Shown here one piece after another: positions 1-6,264 of a stretch of 6,739 bases of DNA. Under the pieces are notes generated by a model. The model saw nothing but the letters and a program-made list of their open reading frames with translations. It ran no database searches and was not told the origin of the DNA. Each line of letters opens with the position of its first letter. Within the stretch, counting starts at the first letter, position 1. Source of the stretch: Candidatus Iainarchaeum sp. (GTDB taxonomy: Archaea > Iainarchaeota > Iainarchaeia > Iainarchaeales > GCA-2688035). Both the position numbers and the translations under genes were made by a program. The stretch covers positions 1-6,739 of the forward strand of contig JAFCCK010000050.1 of NCBI GenBank assembly GCA_017610245.1. Direction: 5' to 3'.

Positions 1-326
1 TTTCCGTAGCATTCTGTTATTGATTGCGTCTCAATGCCACCACCAATTAGCGCGTCAACTTCTTTGCTCCCTGTTGTTATTCTTCCAACTAGCTCTCTCT
101 TTTTAGCAAGCTTGTCAGCAGATTCATAACCCATTTCAAGTGCATCCCTAGCAGCCTTTATCGCCTTTCCTGCTGTTATCTCGCCCAAGCCTGCCGCTTC
201 CTGCAGTTCCATTGGAGAAGCCACTGCAACAGCTTCCAAAGATTTATATCCCGCGCCAATAAGCTTTTCAGCTGCCTGTGCTCCCACACCGGGCAAATCA
301 GTTATATTCTTAATCTCCTTCCCCAT
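1..326 (-). CDS. radA: DNA repair and recombination protein RadA (N-terminal part; C-terminus beyond the window)
   Basis: RadA is the archaeal RecA/Rad51-family recombinase. It forms ATP-dependent filaments on single-stranded DNA and carries out strand exchange in homologous repair. The 108 visible residues cover the N-terminal helix-hairpin-helix DNA-binding domain, with ITDLPGVGAQAAEKL at about 8-22 and the second hairpin near residues 40-60. The conserved entry to the ATPase core follows, with TTGSKEVDALIGGGIETQSI at about 85-104. The frame leaves the window at ECYG, just before the Walker A motif. The start at 326 is chosen because it matches the usual RadA N-terminus and has a GGGAGG Shine-Dalgarno sequence at 333-338. 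An in-frame ATG at 365 would add 13 residues but lacks a good ribosome binding site. The gene lies downstream of an RPA-type gene, a sensible partner in recombination, and appears to have its own promoter at 425-434. Identity is near certain from the sequence. Confidence 0.96.
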   Translation of the reverse strand, partial: MGKEIKNITDLPGVGAQAAEKLIGAGYKSLEAVAVASPMELQEAAGLGEITAGKAIKAARDALEMGYESADKLAKKRELVGRITTGSKEVDALIGGGIETQSITECYG

Positions 327-460
327 TTTAATTCCTCCCGCAAATTCACAACACCTTGAGAGCATTGCTCGGGAACAGTGCCCCCTTGCATTGAACTTGC
401 TTCTGTTAAAATATTCTTTGAACCCTTTTAAAAGCTTTGCAGAGAGTGGATTTCCGGTAA
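327..460 (-). promoter_or_regulatory. radA promoter and leader spacer
   Basis: This 134-base spacer separates the stop of the basic hypothetical gene from radA. On the minus strand it holds an archaeal-type TATA box, CTTTTAAAAG (434 down to 425). A second AT-rich stretch lies at 406-415. By the usual 25-base spacing, transcription would start near 400, or near 385 from the second box, giving a 60-75 base leader that ends with the GGGAGG ribosome binding site at 333-338. The leader also contains an 11-base interrupted palindrome at 360-370. No tRNA or convincing small gene is seen. The promoter call is inferred from motif and spacing only. Confidence 0.5.
333..338 (-). promoter_or_regulatory. 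Shine-Dalgarno site of radA
   Basis: GGGAGG on the minus strand lies 6 bases before the ATG at 326. It decides the start over the in-frame ATG at 365, which has no comparable site. Confidence 0.7.
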
Positions 461-1342
461 TCAGCTGCCCAGACTGAGCATCCTAAAGAGCCTTTCCGCC
501 TCTCGCTTGCTTCTTGATGCAGGCAAATCTCTGATGGCTCTTGCCAGTGCATTTCGCTCTTCTATTCTTAAAATACCAGTATCATAAAAATCAAAGAGAA
601 TAGCATGATGCAAGCAGCTGGCGGTATCCCCCCTAATTCTTTTTTCATTCGATAAGACAAGCTCATACCTGCAAATCAGTTTGAGTGCGTTAATAAAAAG
701 CCGTCTTGCCTCTGGTTTGCGCATCATTTTCACTCTCGACAAAATCCTATGTAGCACAGGCTTCCACACATCAACTTCAGTCCCCCTCTTTAGCTCAATC
801 TCAAAGAACATTATCTTGCCTTTATGTACAGTGAAGTTGAGTTCTGGGTGCGGGACCACAAACCCTGCCTCTTCAAGCTTTTTTGCAGTGGGAATCAATC
901 CAGGGTATATTTCCCTCATTTTTTTGTCAAATGCCTTAACCTCTTCTTTTATCTTTCCCCAATCAGCCTTGCCTTTATGTGCAGCCTCAATCCTCCGCCT
1001 AATATGCTCTATATCTGCCTTCGCTTTCCTTGGCAAAGGGTAGTATTTTGAGTAATACTTTGGAGTGGCATCCAGCTTGCCAGCTTTTTTCCCAAACGGC
1101 TTAAGCCCCCTCACATTTATCACGTGCTCTGGAAAGAGGAGCCTTGCAATCCTAAAGCAGTAATACGTGCAAAGCCCTTTCTTGTGGCTAAATTTTATTA
1201 GTTCGCCCCTAAATCGCCTCTCTATCCTAACAACGCGAGCGCCGAGCCTTACCCTCCCCCGTGGAAGCAGATAAACATCAGCAGATTCGCCCCAGGCAAG
1301 CTTCTTTGCCCTTTTCTTTTTCTTTGCGGCCTTTTTTTCCAT
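461..1342 (-). CDS. Basic hypothetical protein, possible divergent protein-kinase-like fold
   Basis: I do not recognise this 293-residue protein as a named family. It opens with a lysine-rich tail (MEKKAAKKKKRAKK, nine basic residues in the first 14) and is basic throughout, which suggests nucleic-acid or ribosome contact. There is no signal peptide or membrane helix. A segment at 165-183 reads HPELNFTVHKGKIMFFEIE. Its spacing resembles the catalytic loop and metal-binding strand of kinase-like folds, with N169 and E181 in the places of the metal ligands. The segment around 45-75 (KFSHKKGLCTYYCFRIARLL) could belong to the small lobe. This kinase reading is a weak inference. The gene starts 20 bases after the stop of the RPA-type gene and has a GGGGG ribosome binding site at 1352-1356, so co-transcription with that gene is likely. 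The stop is TGA. The coding call is strong because of length, ribosome binding site and operon position; the function is open. Confidence 0.85.
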   Translation of the reverse strand: MEKKAAKKKKRAKKLAWGESADVYLLPRGRVRLGARVVRIERRFRGELIKFSHKKGLCTYYCFRIARLLFPEHVINVRGLKPFGKKAGKLDATPKYYSKYYPLPRKAKADIEHIRRRIEAAHKGKADWGKIKEEVKAFDKKMREIYPGLIPTAKKLEEAGFVVPHPELNFTVHKGKIMFFEIELKRGTEVDVWKPVLHRILSRVKMMRKPEARRLFINALKLICRYELVLSNEKRIRGDTASCLHHAILFDFYDTGILRIEERNALARAIRDLPASRSKREAERLFRMLSLGS

Positions 1343-1351
1343 AAATTGCTT

Positions 1352-1356
1352 TCCCC
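1352..1356 (-). promoter_or_regulatory. Shine-Dalgarno-like site of the basic hypothetical gene
   Basis: A GGGGG run on the minus strand lies 9 bases before the ATG at 1342, in the 20-base spacer after the RPA-type stop codon. It supports this start and translation from a shared transcript. Confidence 0.5.
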
Positions 1357-1362
1357 CAATAA

Positions 1363-2673
1363 TCAGACCAACTCAAAGCCCTTCACATTAAACTCCAGCT
1401 CATTGCTGAAGCTGTTCTTCTTAACAAAACCACTTGCTTTCACTTTCTTCCCAGCAATCTTCTCCCGCAACTCAGCAATCAGCTGCTCAGCAGTATTCAC
1501 TTCCAGCCTTTTCTTCAGTTCCTCTCTCCCCAATCCAATTGCCTTTTCAGCCATCCCTGCAAACAACACCGCATTTATCGTCCCAGATTCATCCCGCAAC
1601 TGCAACGAGACAACAGCCCTGATATCAGGCTGCACCTCCCCGCAGCCCTCACACAGGTAGCCCCCTTCAACACTCTCCACTTTTTTCCCACAGTTCGGGC
1701 AAACATTGAAGCGCAAATTTCCCGGCAGAATATCAGCTATTTCAGCATTCAATTGCACAAATTTATCCCCCTCCTGCAGCCCAGCCACCTTTTTCTCCTG
1801 CAATTCAATTCCCTGCATTTCCTCAGGGCTTGGCAATCCCTTCCCCTCTTCCGGCTCCCTTAAAATCCTTGCCCTGAAGCCAAGCTGCAGCTCCACTCCC
1901 TTCAGCCCCTCCTTGGTGTATGCTCCCTCTATCTTCACGGCCTCTCCAGAATTGAGTTTCCTTACCTCATTCACCATATCATCCCAGGCTGTTGCCCTTA
2001 CAATTGCTGTTCCATCCCCCAACATAAAATTTAGCAACCTCCCCTTCCCGGATTCCCTCTCAAAGCTTTTTTCAGGGAACATTCTCAAAACCCTAGCAAC
2101 AACGCTTACATCGCTTTCATTGCTCGAAAGCTCCTTAAGGGAGAGCTTTCTTTCCTCCCCTGGCGGCAATTCTGTTCCCTCAGCATCAGGCTTTACCTCA
2201 ATGCTGCCATTGTATGAAAGATTCAGCTGCGGTACATCATTGTAGCTCTTAACATAGCAGTTTTTTAGGAGGAGAATGCTCCCTTTCTGCACCTTCTCCT
2301 GCTCCAACTTTTTGACATCCTTCCCCCATACAGTAAGGCGAATCTCCCCGCTAGAATCAGCAACAATAAGGTTGCAAAGAATGCCCCTTCTACCATTCTT
2401 CTCAAACTGCCTTGGGGAAAAAACATGCTTCACCCTTGCAAGCAATTCAACATTATTCATTCCATCCTTCAGCTGTCCTATCTTCAGCCTTTCCAGTGTT
2501 TGCCTCTCAAGACCAAGCTCCACTCCCAACTCCTTTGCAACCATCAGGGCAGCGCCATTTTCAGTGAGCAGCCCAGAAAACCTCTGGGTTTTTTCATTTA
2601 TCAGTTGCATTACTTCTCCCTTGCTCTTCCCAGAAGCGGAGATGATTCTTTGAATAGTTTCGCCTATCTCCAT
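1363..2673 (-). CDS. rpa: Replication factor A / archaeal RPA-type single-stranded DNA-binding protein
   Basis: This protein coats single-stranded DNA during replication, repair and recombination. The 436 residues show an N-terminal helical domain (about 1-62, including GLLTENGAALMVAKELGVEL, as in archaeal RPAs). A first OB fold follows at about 68-162 (VELLARVKHVF, then GEIRLTVWG), and a second at about 186-272 (VSVVARVLRMFPEKSF, then IVRATAWDDMV). A third OB fold at about 300-436 carries a four-cysteine zinc ribbon, C325-x2-C328 and C341-x2-C344. The layout matches euryarchaeal-type RPA large subunits, which vary in OB-fold number. The start at 2673 has no Shine-Dalgarno sequence, but a TATA box at 2702-2709 would place transcription start only a few bases upstream, so translation is probably from a nearly leaderless message. 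It heads a minus-strand group with the basic hypothetical protein, and radA lies downstream. No partner small RPA subunit is visible in the window. Identity is secure. Confidence 0.95.
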   Translation of the reverse strand: MEIGETIQRIISASGKSKGEVMQLINEKTQRFSGLLTENGAALMVAKELGVELGLERQTLERLKIGQLKDGMNNVELLARVKHVFSPRQFEKNGRRGILCNLIVADSSGEIRLTVWGKDVKKLEQEKVQKGSILLLKNCYVKSYNDVPQLNLSYNGSIEVKPDAEGTELPPGEERKLSLKELSSNESDVSVVARVLRMFPEKSFERESGKGRLLNFMLGDGTAIVRATAWDDMVNEVRKLNSGEAVKIEGAYTKEGLKGVELQLGFRARILREPEEGKGLPSPEEMQGIELQEKKVAGLQEGDKFVQLNAEIADILPGNLRFNVCPNCGKKVESVEGGYLCEGCGEVQPDIRAVVSLQLRDESGTINAVLFAGMAEKAIGLGREELKKRLEVNTAEQLIAELREKIAGKKVKASGFVKKNSFSNELEFNVKGFELV

Positions 2674-2771
2674 AAAACCAGATTATATGTTGCCGGGAAA
2701 TGTATTTAAGTAAAACTCCATTCGTTATGTATAAGATGAGCTTTTTATTTGTTTTCGCCTATGTTTTTTGC
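2674..2771. promoter_or_regulatory. Divergent promoter spacer between the RPA gene and the metallo-hydrolase gene
   Basis: This 98-base spacer carries two outward-facing TATA-like boxes. On the minus strand, TTAAATAC (2709 down to 2702) is centred about 32 bases before the RPA start. On the plus strand, CTTTTTATTT (2741-2750) is centred about 26 bases before the ATG at 2772. The spacings imply a leader of about 6 bases for the RPA gene and none for the hydrolase. Neither start has a Shine-Dalgarno sequence, which fits. The assignments rest on motif and spacing only. Confidence 0.6.
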
Positions 2772-3431
2772 ATGATTGAGGAAATAAAGCCCAATCTCTT
2801 TGCTTTCTACAGCCCTAACCTAGGCAGTAATTCTTACCTCCTCATTGGGCAGCGCACCGTGCTTGTAGATGCGAGCAGCGAGAACAACAGCCATGATTTG
2901 CTCAATGCTTTTGCTAGCATTGGCTTTACTGCAGGGGAAATTGACGCTGTTTTATTCACTCATGGGCATGCAGACCACTTCAGCGGGGCAAAACCGTTTG
3001 AGGGAATAGAGTTTAAAATGCATAAGCTTGACGCCGATTACGTAAACAACAAGGACGTAATGTATACTGCATCGCACCTTGTTGGCTCAAAATATTTCCC
3101 CAAGATAAGCGAATTTCTTGAGCCTGGCGGTACAATAGAGTTTGAGCCATTCAATTTGGAAGTATTGCACACACCAGGGCACACCCAGGGCAGCGTTTGC
3201 TTTTTTGACCACAAGCAGAAATTGCTTTTTTCCGGCGACCTCCTCTTCAAGGGCTCTGTTGGCAGGTGGGACCTACCCTCTGGAAACAAAGAACAGCTCA
3301 TAAATTCACTCAATTCAATCAAAAATCTGGATTTTGAAATACTTCTGCCAGGGCATGGCATACTTGTTAAAGAGCAGCAGCAGGGGAACATTGAAGCAGC
3401 CTTAAAAGTGCTCTCAGGAGTATTTATATAA
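2772..3431 (+). CDS. Metallo-beta-lactamase-fold hydrolase, glyoxalase II-like
   Basis: This is a 219-residue single-domain zinc hydrolase, probably cytoplasmic. The metal ligands are all visible: THGHADH at 63-69 (H64, H66, D68, H69), H137 in HTPGHTQGS, D156 in FSGDLLF, and H195 in LLPGHG. The motif order and the GSVGRWDLP segment after D156 resemble the glyoxalase II-like / YcbL-type group. It lacks the C-terminal substrate-binding domain of true glyoxalase II, so the substrate cannot be named; a thioester or similar ester is a family-based guess. The frame is open upstream to an ATG at 2700. I prefer 2772 because the family normally starts close to IKPNLFAFYS and because a TATA box at 2741-2750 puts the transcription start at that ATG. 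The gene precedes GGGP synthase by 32 bases on the same strand, but no functional link is evident. Confidence 0.93.
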   Translation: MIEEIKPNLFAFYSPNLGSNSYLLIGQRTVLVDASSENNSHDLLNAFASIGFTAGEIDAVLFTHGHADHFSGAKPFEGIEFKMHKLDADYVNNKDVMYTASHLVGSKYFPKISEFLEPGGTIEFEPFNLEVLHTPGHTQGSVCFFDHKQKLLFSGDLLFKGSVGRWDLPSGNKEQLINSLNSIKNLDFEILLPGHGILVKEQQQGNIEAALKVLSGVFI

Positions 3432-3463
3432 TTAATCAAAGCCAATATTGTTATTGATCCAGA
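3421..3463 (+). promoter_or_regulatory. Probable promoter of the GGGP synthase gene, overlapping the hydrolase stop codon
   Basis: TTTATATA at 3423-3430 is a good archaeal TATA box and overlaps the last codons and TAA of the hydrolase gene. Its centre lies about 37 bases before the ATG at 3464, implying a leader of about 12 bases. There is no Shine-Dalgarno sequence before that ATG. The gene may be transcribed both from here and by read-through from the hydrolase. Confidence 0.5.
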
Positions 3464-4243
3464 ATGAAAGACGGCAAAACCTATAAGAAAATTATAAGCC
3501 AAATCCAGGCAGACGGTGGCCTAACTTTCATGCAGTTGGACCCACCAAACTACACTCCAGAGTTAAGCGGAAAAATAGCAAAGATTGCAGAAGAAAATGG
3601 CCTGGATGTATTTGCCGTTGGCGGCTCTGTGGGAGCGCAAGGGCAACTGCTCGAGGACACGATAAAGCAGATAAAGAAAAATTCATCCCTTCCAGTAATT
3701 CTTTTCCCAGGGAATATCGCAACATTAAGCAAGCAGGCCGACGCGATTTATTTCATGTCAATGCTCAACAGCAATGATCCCTACTGGATTTCAGGGGCAC
3801 AGATTGGCGCTTCATTCCCAATCAAGCGTCTCGGAATTGAGGTAATTCCAACCTCCTACATTATTATCGAGCCAGGAGAGGCCGCAGGCTGGATGGGTCG
3901 CGCGCAACTCATCCCAAGAAACAAGCCATACCTTGCTGCCGTAACTGCTCTTGCAGGCCAGCACATGGGAAGCAAGCTAATAATTCTCGAATCTGGAGGC
4001 GGTGCGCCAGCGCCAGCCCCCGCAGAAATGGTTTCCGCTTCTAAAGAGGTATTGGAAGTGCCATTGCTTGTTGCTGGGGGAGTTCGCACACCAGAATTTG
4101 CATTTGAAACAATCAAGGCGGGAGCGGATATAGTACAAGTTGGCACGACCTTTGAATCAAGCAAGGGAAACCTCAATGAAATGGGCAAAAAATTCAAAGC
4201 AATAACAACAGCAGTGAAAAAAGCAGGAAAGGAAAAACGCTAA
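3464..4243 (+). CDS. Geranylgeranylglyceryl phosphate synthase (GGGP synthase family)
   Basis: The family enzyme joins sn-glycerol-1-phosphate to geranylgeranyl diphosphate, the first committed ether bond of archaeal membrane lipids (EC 2.5.1.41). The 259 residues form a TIM barrel with the family's landmarks in order: FMQLDPPN at 22-29 (D26 is the expected magnesium ligand), VGGS at 52-55, PVILFPGN at 77-84, FMSMLNS at 97-103, and PYWISGAQ at 106-113. These are followed by TSYIIIEPG at 130-138 and GWMG at 142-145, then the phosphate-binding ESGGGAPAP at 176-184 and AGGVRTPE at 204-211. The strand before the barrel core and the FMSMLNS / PYWISGAQ block fit the group II subfamily better than group I. 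Two positions differ from the version I expect: DPP where DPD is usual, and GGG where GSG is usual. Prenyl chain length cannot be read by eye. The gene ends 7 bases from the convergent epimerase. Confidence 0.94.
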   Translation: MKDGKTYKKIISQIQADGGLTFMQLDPPNYTPELSGKIAKIAEENGLDVFAVGGSVGAQGQLLEDTIKQIKKNSSLPVILFPGNIATLSKQADAIYFMSMLNSNDPYWISGAQIGASFPIKRLGIEVIPTSYIIIEPGEAAGWMGRAQLIPRNKPYLAAVTALAGQHMGSKLIILESGGGAPAPAPAEMVSASKEVLEVPLLVAGGVRTPEFAFETIKAGADIVQVGTTFESSKGNLNEMGKKFKAITTAVKKAGKEKR

Positions 4244-4250
4244 TTCTCCC

Positions 4251-5156
4251 TCACTTTAATTCAATCCCACTCACAGTTTCCTTAACAGCCTTCTCAAGCG
4301 AATACTTCGGCTGCCACCCAAGCGCATTTATCTTCGTAGTATCGTAGCTGCGCTCCCTTACGAGCCTTTTCACATGCTGCGGCAGCACAACAGTTTTCTT
4401 TCCGCTGAACTTTGACTTAACCAAGGAGACATATGCAAGCAGCTTTCCCAGCCACACAGGAATTGTTTTCTGCTTTCCCTCCAACCCAAGCTCCTTTTGA
4501 ATCAACCCATAGAGTTCCCTTAAAGTTGGCTGCTCCCTTCCCGCGACGATATACACTTCCCCAAAACACTCTTTCTTTTCTAGGACAAATGCAAGCGCAG
4601 CTGCCAAATCCTCCACATAAATTGTTTGGAAATGGTTCTTTCCAGAGCCAATAAGCGGAAACCCTTTTCTAATCAATTTCACAATCCCTTTCCAGTACTC
4701 ATTTGGGCCGAGAACGAGCGCGCTCCTGATGATTGTAATGGGCAGCATTTCCTGGCTCTCCCAAACAATTTTTTCCGCGCGAGCCTTGCTTGTTTCATAC
4801 ATTGTTTCCGGCTTTACAGCAGCTTTCTCATCAATCCTGCCCAAAACGCTTCCATGCACCCCCACAGTGCTCAGATAAATAAGGTGCTCAACTCCCGCTT
4901 TCGCAGCAGCTTCCACCAGATTATCCGTTCCCTTCACATTCACAGCAAGCATCTCCCTTGGTTTTGTCTCATCAAGCAATGCAGCAAGATGGAAAACAGC
5001 TTGCTTTCCCTTCACAGCCCTCTTAACCTGCCCTAAATCAAGAATGTCCTTCCCGCTACTTACATCACAGCCCTCTCACTGGTGTCCCTGTCTCTTCAGC
5101 TCCCTTACAAGGACCTTTCCAACAAAGCCGTTGCTGCCTGTTACAAGAATTTTCAT
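4251..5156 (-). pseudogene. NAD-dependent epimerase/dehydratase (extended SDR), interrupted by an in-frame TGA at codon 27
   Basis: The full frame from the ATG at 5156 encodes a nucleotide-sugar epimerase or 3-beta-HSD-like extended SDR. It starts MKILVTGSNGFVGKVLVREL with the glycine motif G7-x2-G10-x2-G13. It reads on to KRQGHQ, meets TGA at 5076-5078, and continues in the same frame with EGCDVSSGKD, where D31 is the likely NAD-ribose ligand. Downstream are FHLAALLDE, YLSTVGVHG with the catalytic Ser/Thr near 96-97, Y120-x3-K124 (YETSK), and a substrate domain ending GIELK. A GTG at 5015 opens a 254-residue frame, but that product would lack the dinucleotide-binding motif and is unlikely to work. 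A GGTG ribosome binding site at 5161-5164 supports the 5156 start. The stop may be a real nonsense mutation or a sequence error; everything else looks intact. The sugar or sterol-like substrate cannot be told. Confidence 0.85.
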
Positions 5157-5208
5157 TTCACACCAATAGTTTTTAACTTAAAACCAATATATTAAAATAT
5201 GGTGTAAA
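5157..5208. promoter_or_regulatory. Divergent promoter spacer between the epimerase and rtcA
   Basis: This 52-base AT-rich spacer serves two genes that face away from each other. Both starts have a GGTG Shine-Dalgarno sequence a few bases before the ATG: 5164 down to 5161 for the epimerase and 5201-5204 for rtcA. TATA-like candidates are AACTTAAAAC (5175-5184) and AGTTTTTAAC (5168-5177) for the plus strand, and the TTAATATATT stretch around 5186-5195 for the minus strand. The boxes overlap, so the two promoters may compete. Exact boxes are uncertain. Confidence 0.5.
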
Positions 5209-6264
5209 ATGGAAAAAGCGATTGAGATAGACGGTTCCCAAGGTTCGGGAGGAGGGCAAATATTGCGCACATCCTTTGCAATTGCTGCATTGCAGCAGAA
5301 GCCAATTCACATCACCAAGATTAGGGCTGCCAGGCCAAAGCCAGGGCTGAGACCGCAGCATTTGACAGCACTGCAAGCTTTGGGGGAAATATGCAGTGCT
5401 GAAATTAAGGGAGCGCATAGAGGGAGCATGGAGGTTTGGTTTTCTCCCAAGAAGATTAATTCAATGCAGTTTGCCGTAAATATTGGGACAGCTGGCAGCA
5501 TCTCCCTCCTTCTTCAACAGCTTCTCCCAGTTGCCTTAAAATCTGATTTGAAGCTCAGGGTGCAGGGTGGCACGAATGTTGCATGGTCTCCTCCTATAGA
5601 ATTCATTCGGCACCTTCTTTTCCCAATACTCAAAAAAATGGGAGCACGCTTCGAGCTCTCTGTAAGCAAGCGTGGCTATTATCCAAAGGGGAATGGGATA
5701 GCGAACTTTTCAAGCAAGAAAGCAAAACTGCCCCTGAAACCAGTTTGCCTAACAGACTTCCAAGAGCTTGATTCCATGCTTGTCTTCTCCCACAGCAGCG
5801 ATTTGCCAAATGAAGTAAGCATCAACCAATCAATTGCCGCAAAGAAAATCATCAGGGAAAAATTCCCAAAAGTGATTTTTGATGAGAAAATAGAATTCAA
5901 GCAGCCAAGCAACACAATCGGGAGCGGCATCACGCTCATTGCAATTGACTCAGAGGGCAATATGCTGGCAGGAAGCGCCCTAGGAAAAAGAGGGAAGCCC
6001 GCCGAAGTGGTCGGAAAGGAAGCCGCCCAAAAACTACTGCAGGAGCTCTCGGAAAAGAAGGCAGTTGATAGCCATGCTGCCGACCAGCTCATTCCCTTCA
6101 TGGCCCTGGCAAAGGGTTACAGCACAATCAAGTGCAGCAAACTCACACAGCACTGTTTAACCAATATTGCAATCTGCGAGCAGCTGCTTGGAGTGAAATT
6201 TGATGCAAAAGGCTCTTTGGGACAGCCGGCTGAAATTTTTGTTGAGGGAAGTGGTTTTACATGA
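5209..6264 (+). CDS. rtcA: RNA 3'-terminal phosphate cyclase
   Basis: RtcA uses ATP to turn an RNA 3'-phosphate into a 2',3'-cyclic phosphate through a covalent histidine-AMP intermediate. The 351-residue length matches the family. Visible motifs are GSQGSGGGQILR at 9-20, ARPKPGLRPQH at 41-51, NIGTAGSISLLLQ at 91-103, KRGYYPKGNG at 154-163, and VDSHAADQLIPFMALA at 286-301. H289 in the last motif corresponds to the catalytic histidine. Two spots differ slightly from the usual family text: N91 where Asp is common, and N162 inside the otherwise glycine-rich RG-x2-PKGGG signature. The start at 5209 has GGTG four bases upstream. The stop TGA overlaps the ATG of the next gene, so the two are likely co-translated. 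No rtcB is seen nearby. Function is assigned from family motifs. Confidence 0.95.
   Translation: MEKAIEIDGSQGSGGGQILRTSFAIAALQQKPIHITKIRAARPKPGLRPQHLTALQALGEICSAEIKGAHRGSMEVWFSPKKINSMQFAVNIGTAGSISLLLQQLLPVALKSDLKLRVQGGTNVAWSPPIEFIRHLLFPILKKMGARFELSVSKRGYYPKGNGIANFSSKKAKLPLKPVCLTDFQELDSMLVFSHSSDLPNEVSINQSIAAKKIIREKFPKVIFDEKIEFKQPSNTIGSGITLIAIDSEGNMLAGSALGKRGKPAEVVGKEAAQKLLQELSEKKAVDSHAADQLIPFMALAKGYSTIKCSKLTQHCLTNIAICEQLLGVKFDAKGSLGQPAEIFVEGSGFT

Noticed and set aside
303..391. Short minus-strand upstream frame from the ATG at 391 overlapping the radA start
   Set aside because: The 29-codon peptide shows no ribosome binding site and no conserved feature, and it overlaps radA out of frame. Chance is the better explanation.
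327..460. tRNA or structured RNA in the radA spacer
   Set aside because: No cloverleaf, T-loop motif or long stem is found on either strand; only the short palindrome at 360-370 stands out.
681..1043. Plus-strand open frame opposite the basic hypothetical gene
   Set aside because: It lies inside a longer minus-strand gene with a ribosome binding site and operon position, and its translation has no recognisable features.
1706..2245. Long plus-strand open frame opposite the RPA gene
   Set aside because: It is antisense to a clearly conserved protein, its Ser/Pro/Leu-rich translation resembles no family, and it has no start context.
4251..5015. Epimerase as a complete 254-residue protein starting at the GTG at 5015
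   Set aside because: This start removes the glycine-rich NAD-binding motif that is present in the same frame upstream, so it cannot be the ancestral start.
5076..5078. TGA as selenocysteine or a reassigned sense codon
   Set aside because: TGA ends at least four other genes here (461-463, 1363-1365, 4251-4253, 6262-6264) and occurs inside none of them, so code reassignment is unlikely. The site is a Rossmann strand, not a redox site, and I identify no selenocysteine insertion element.
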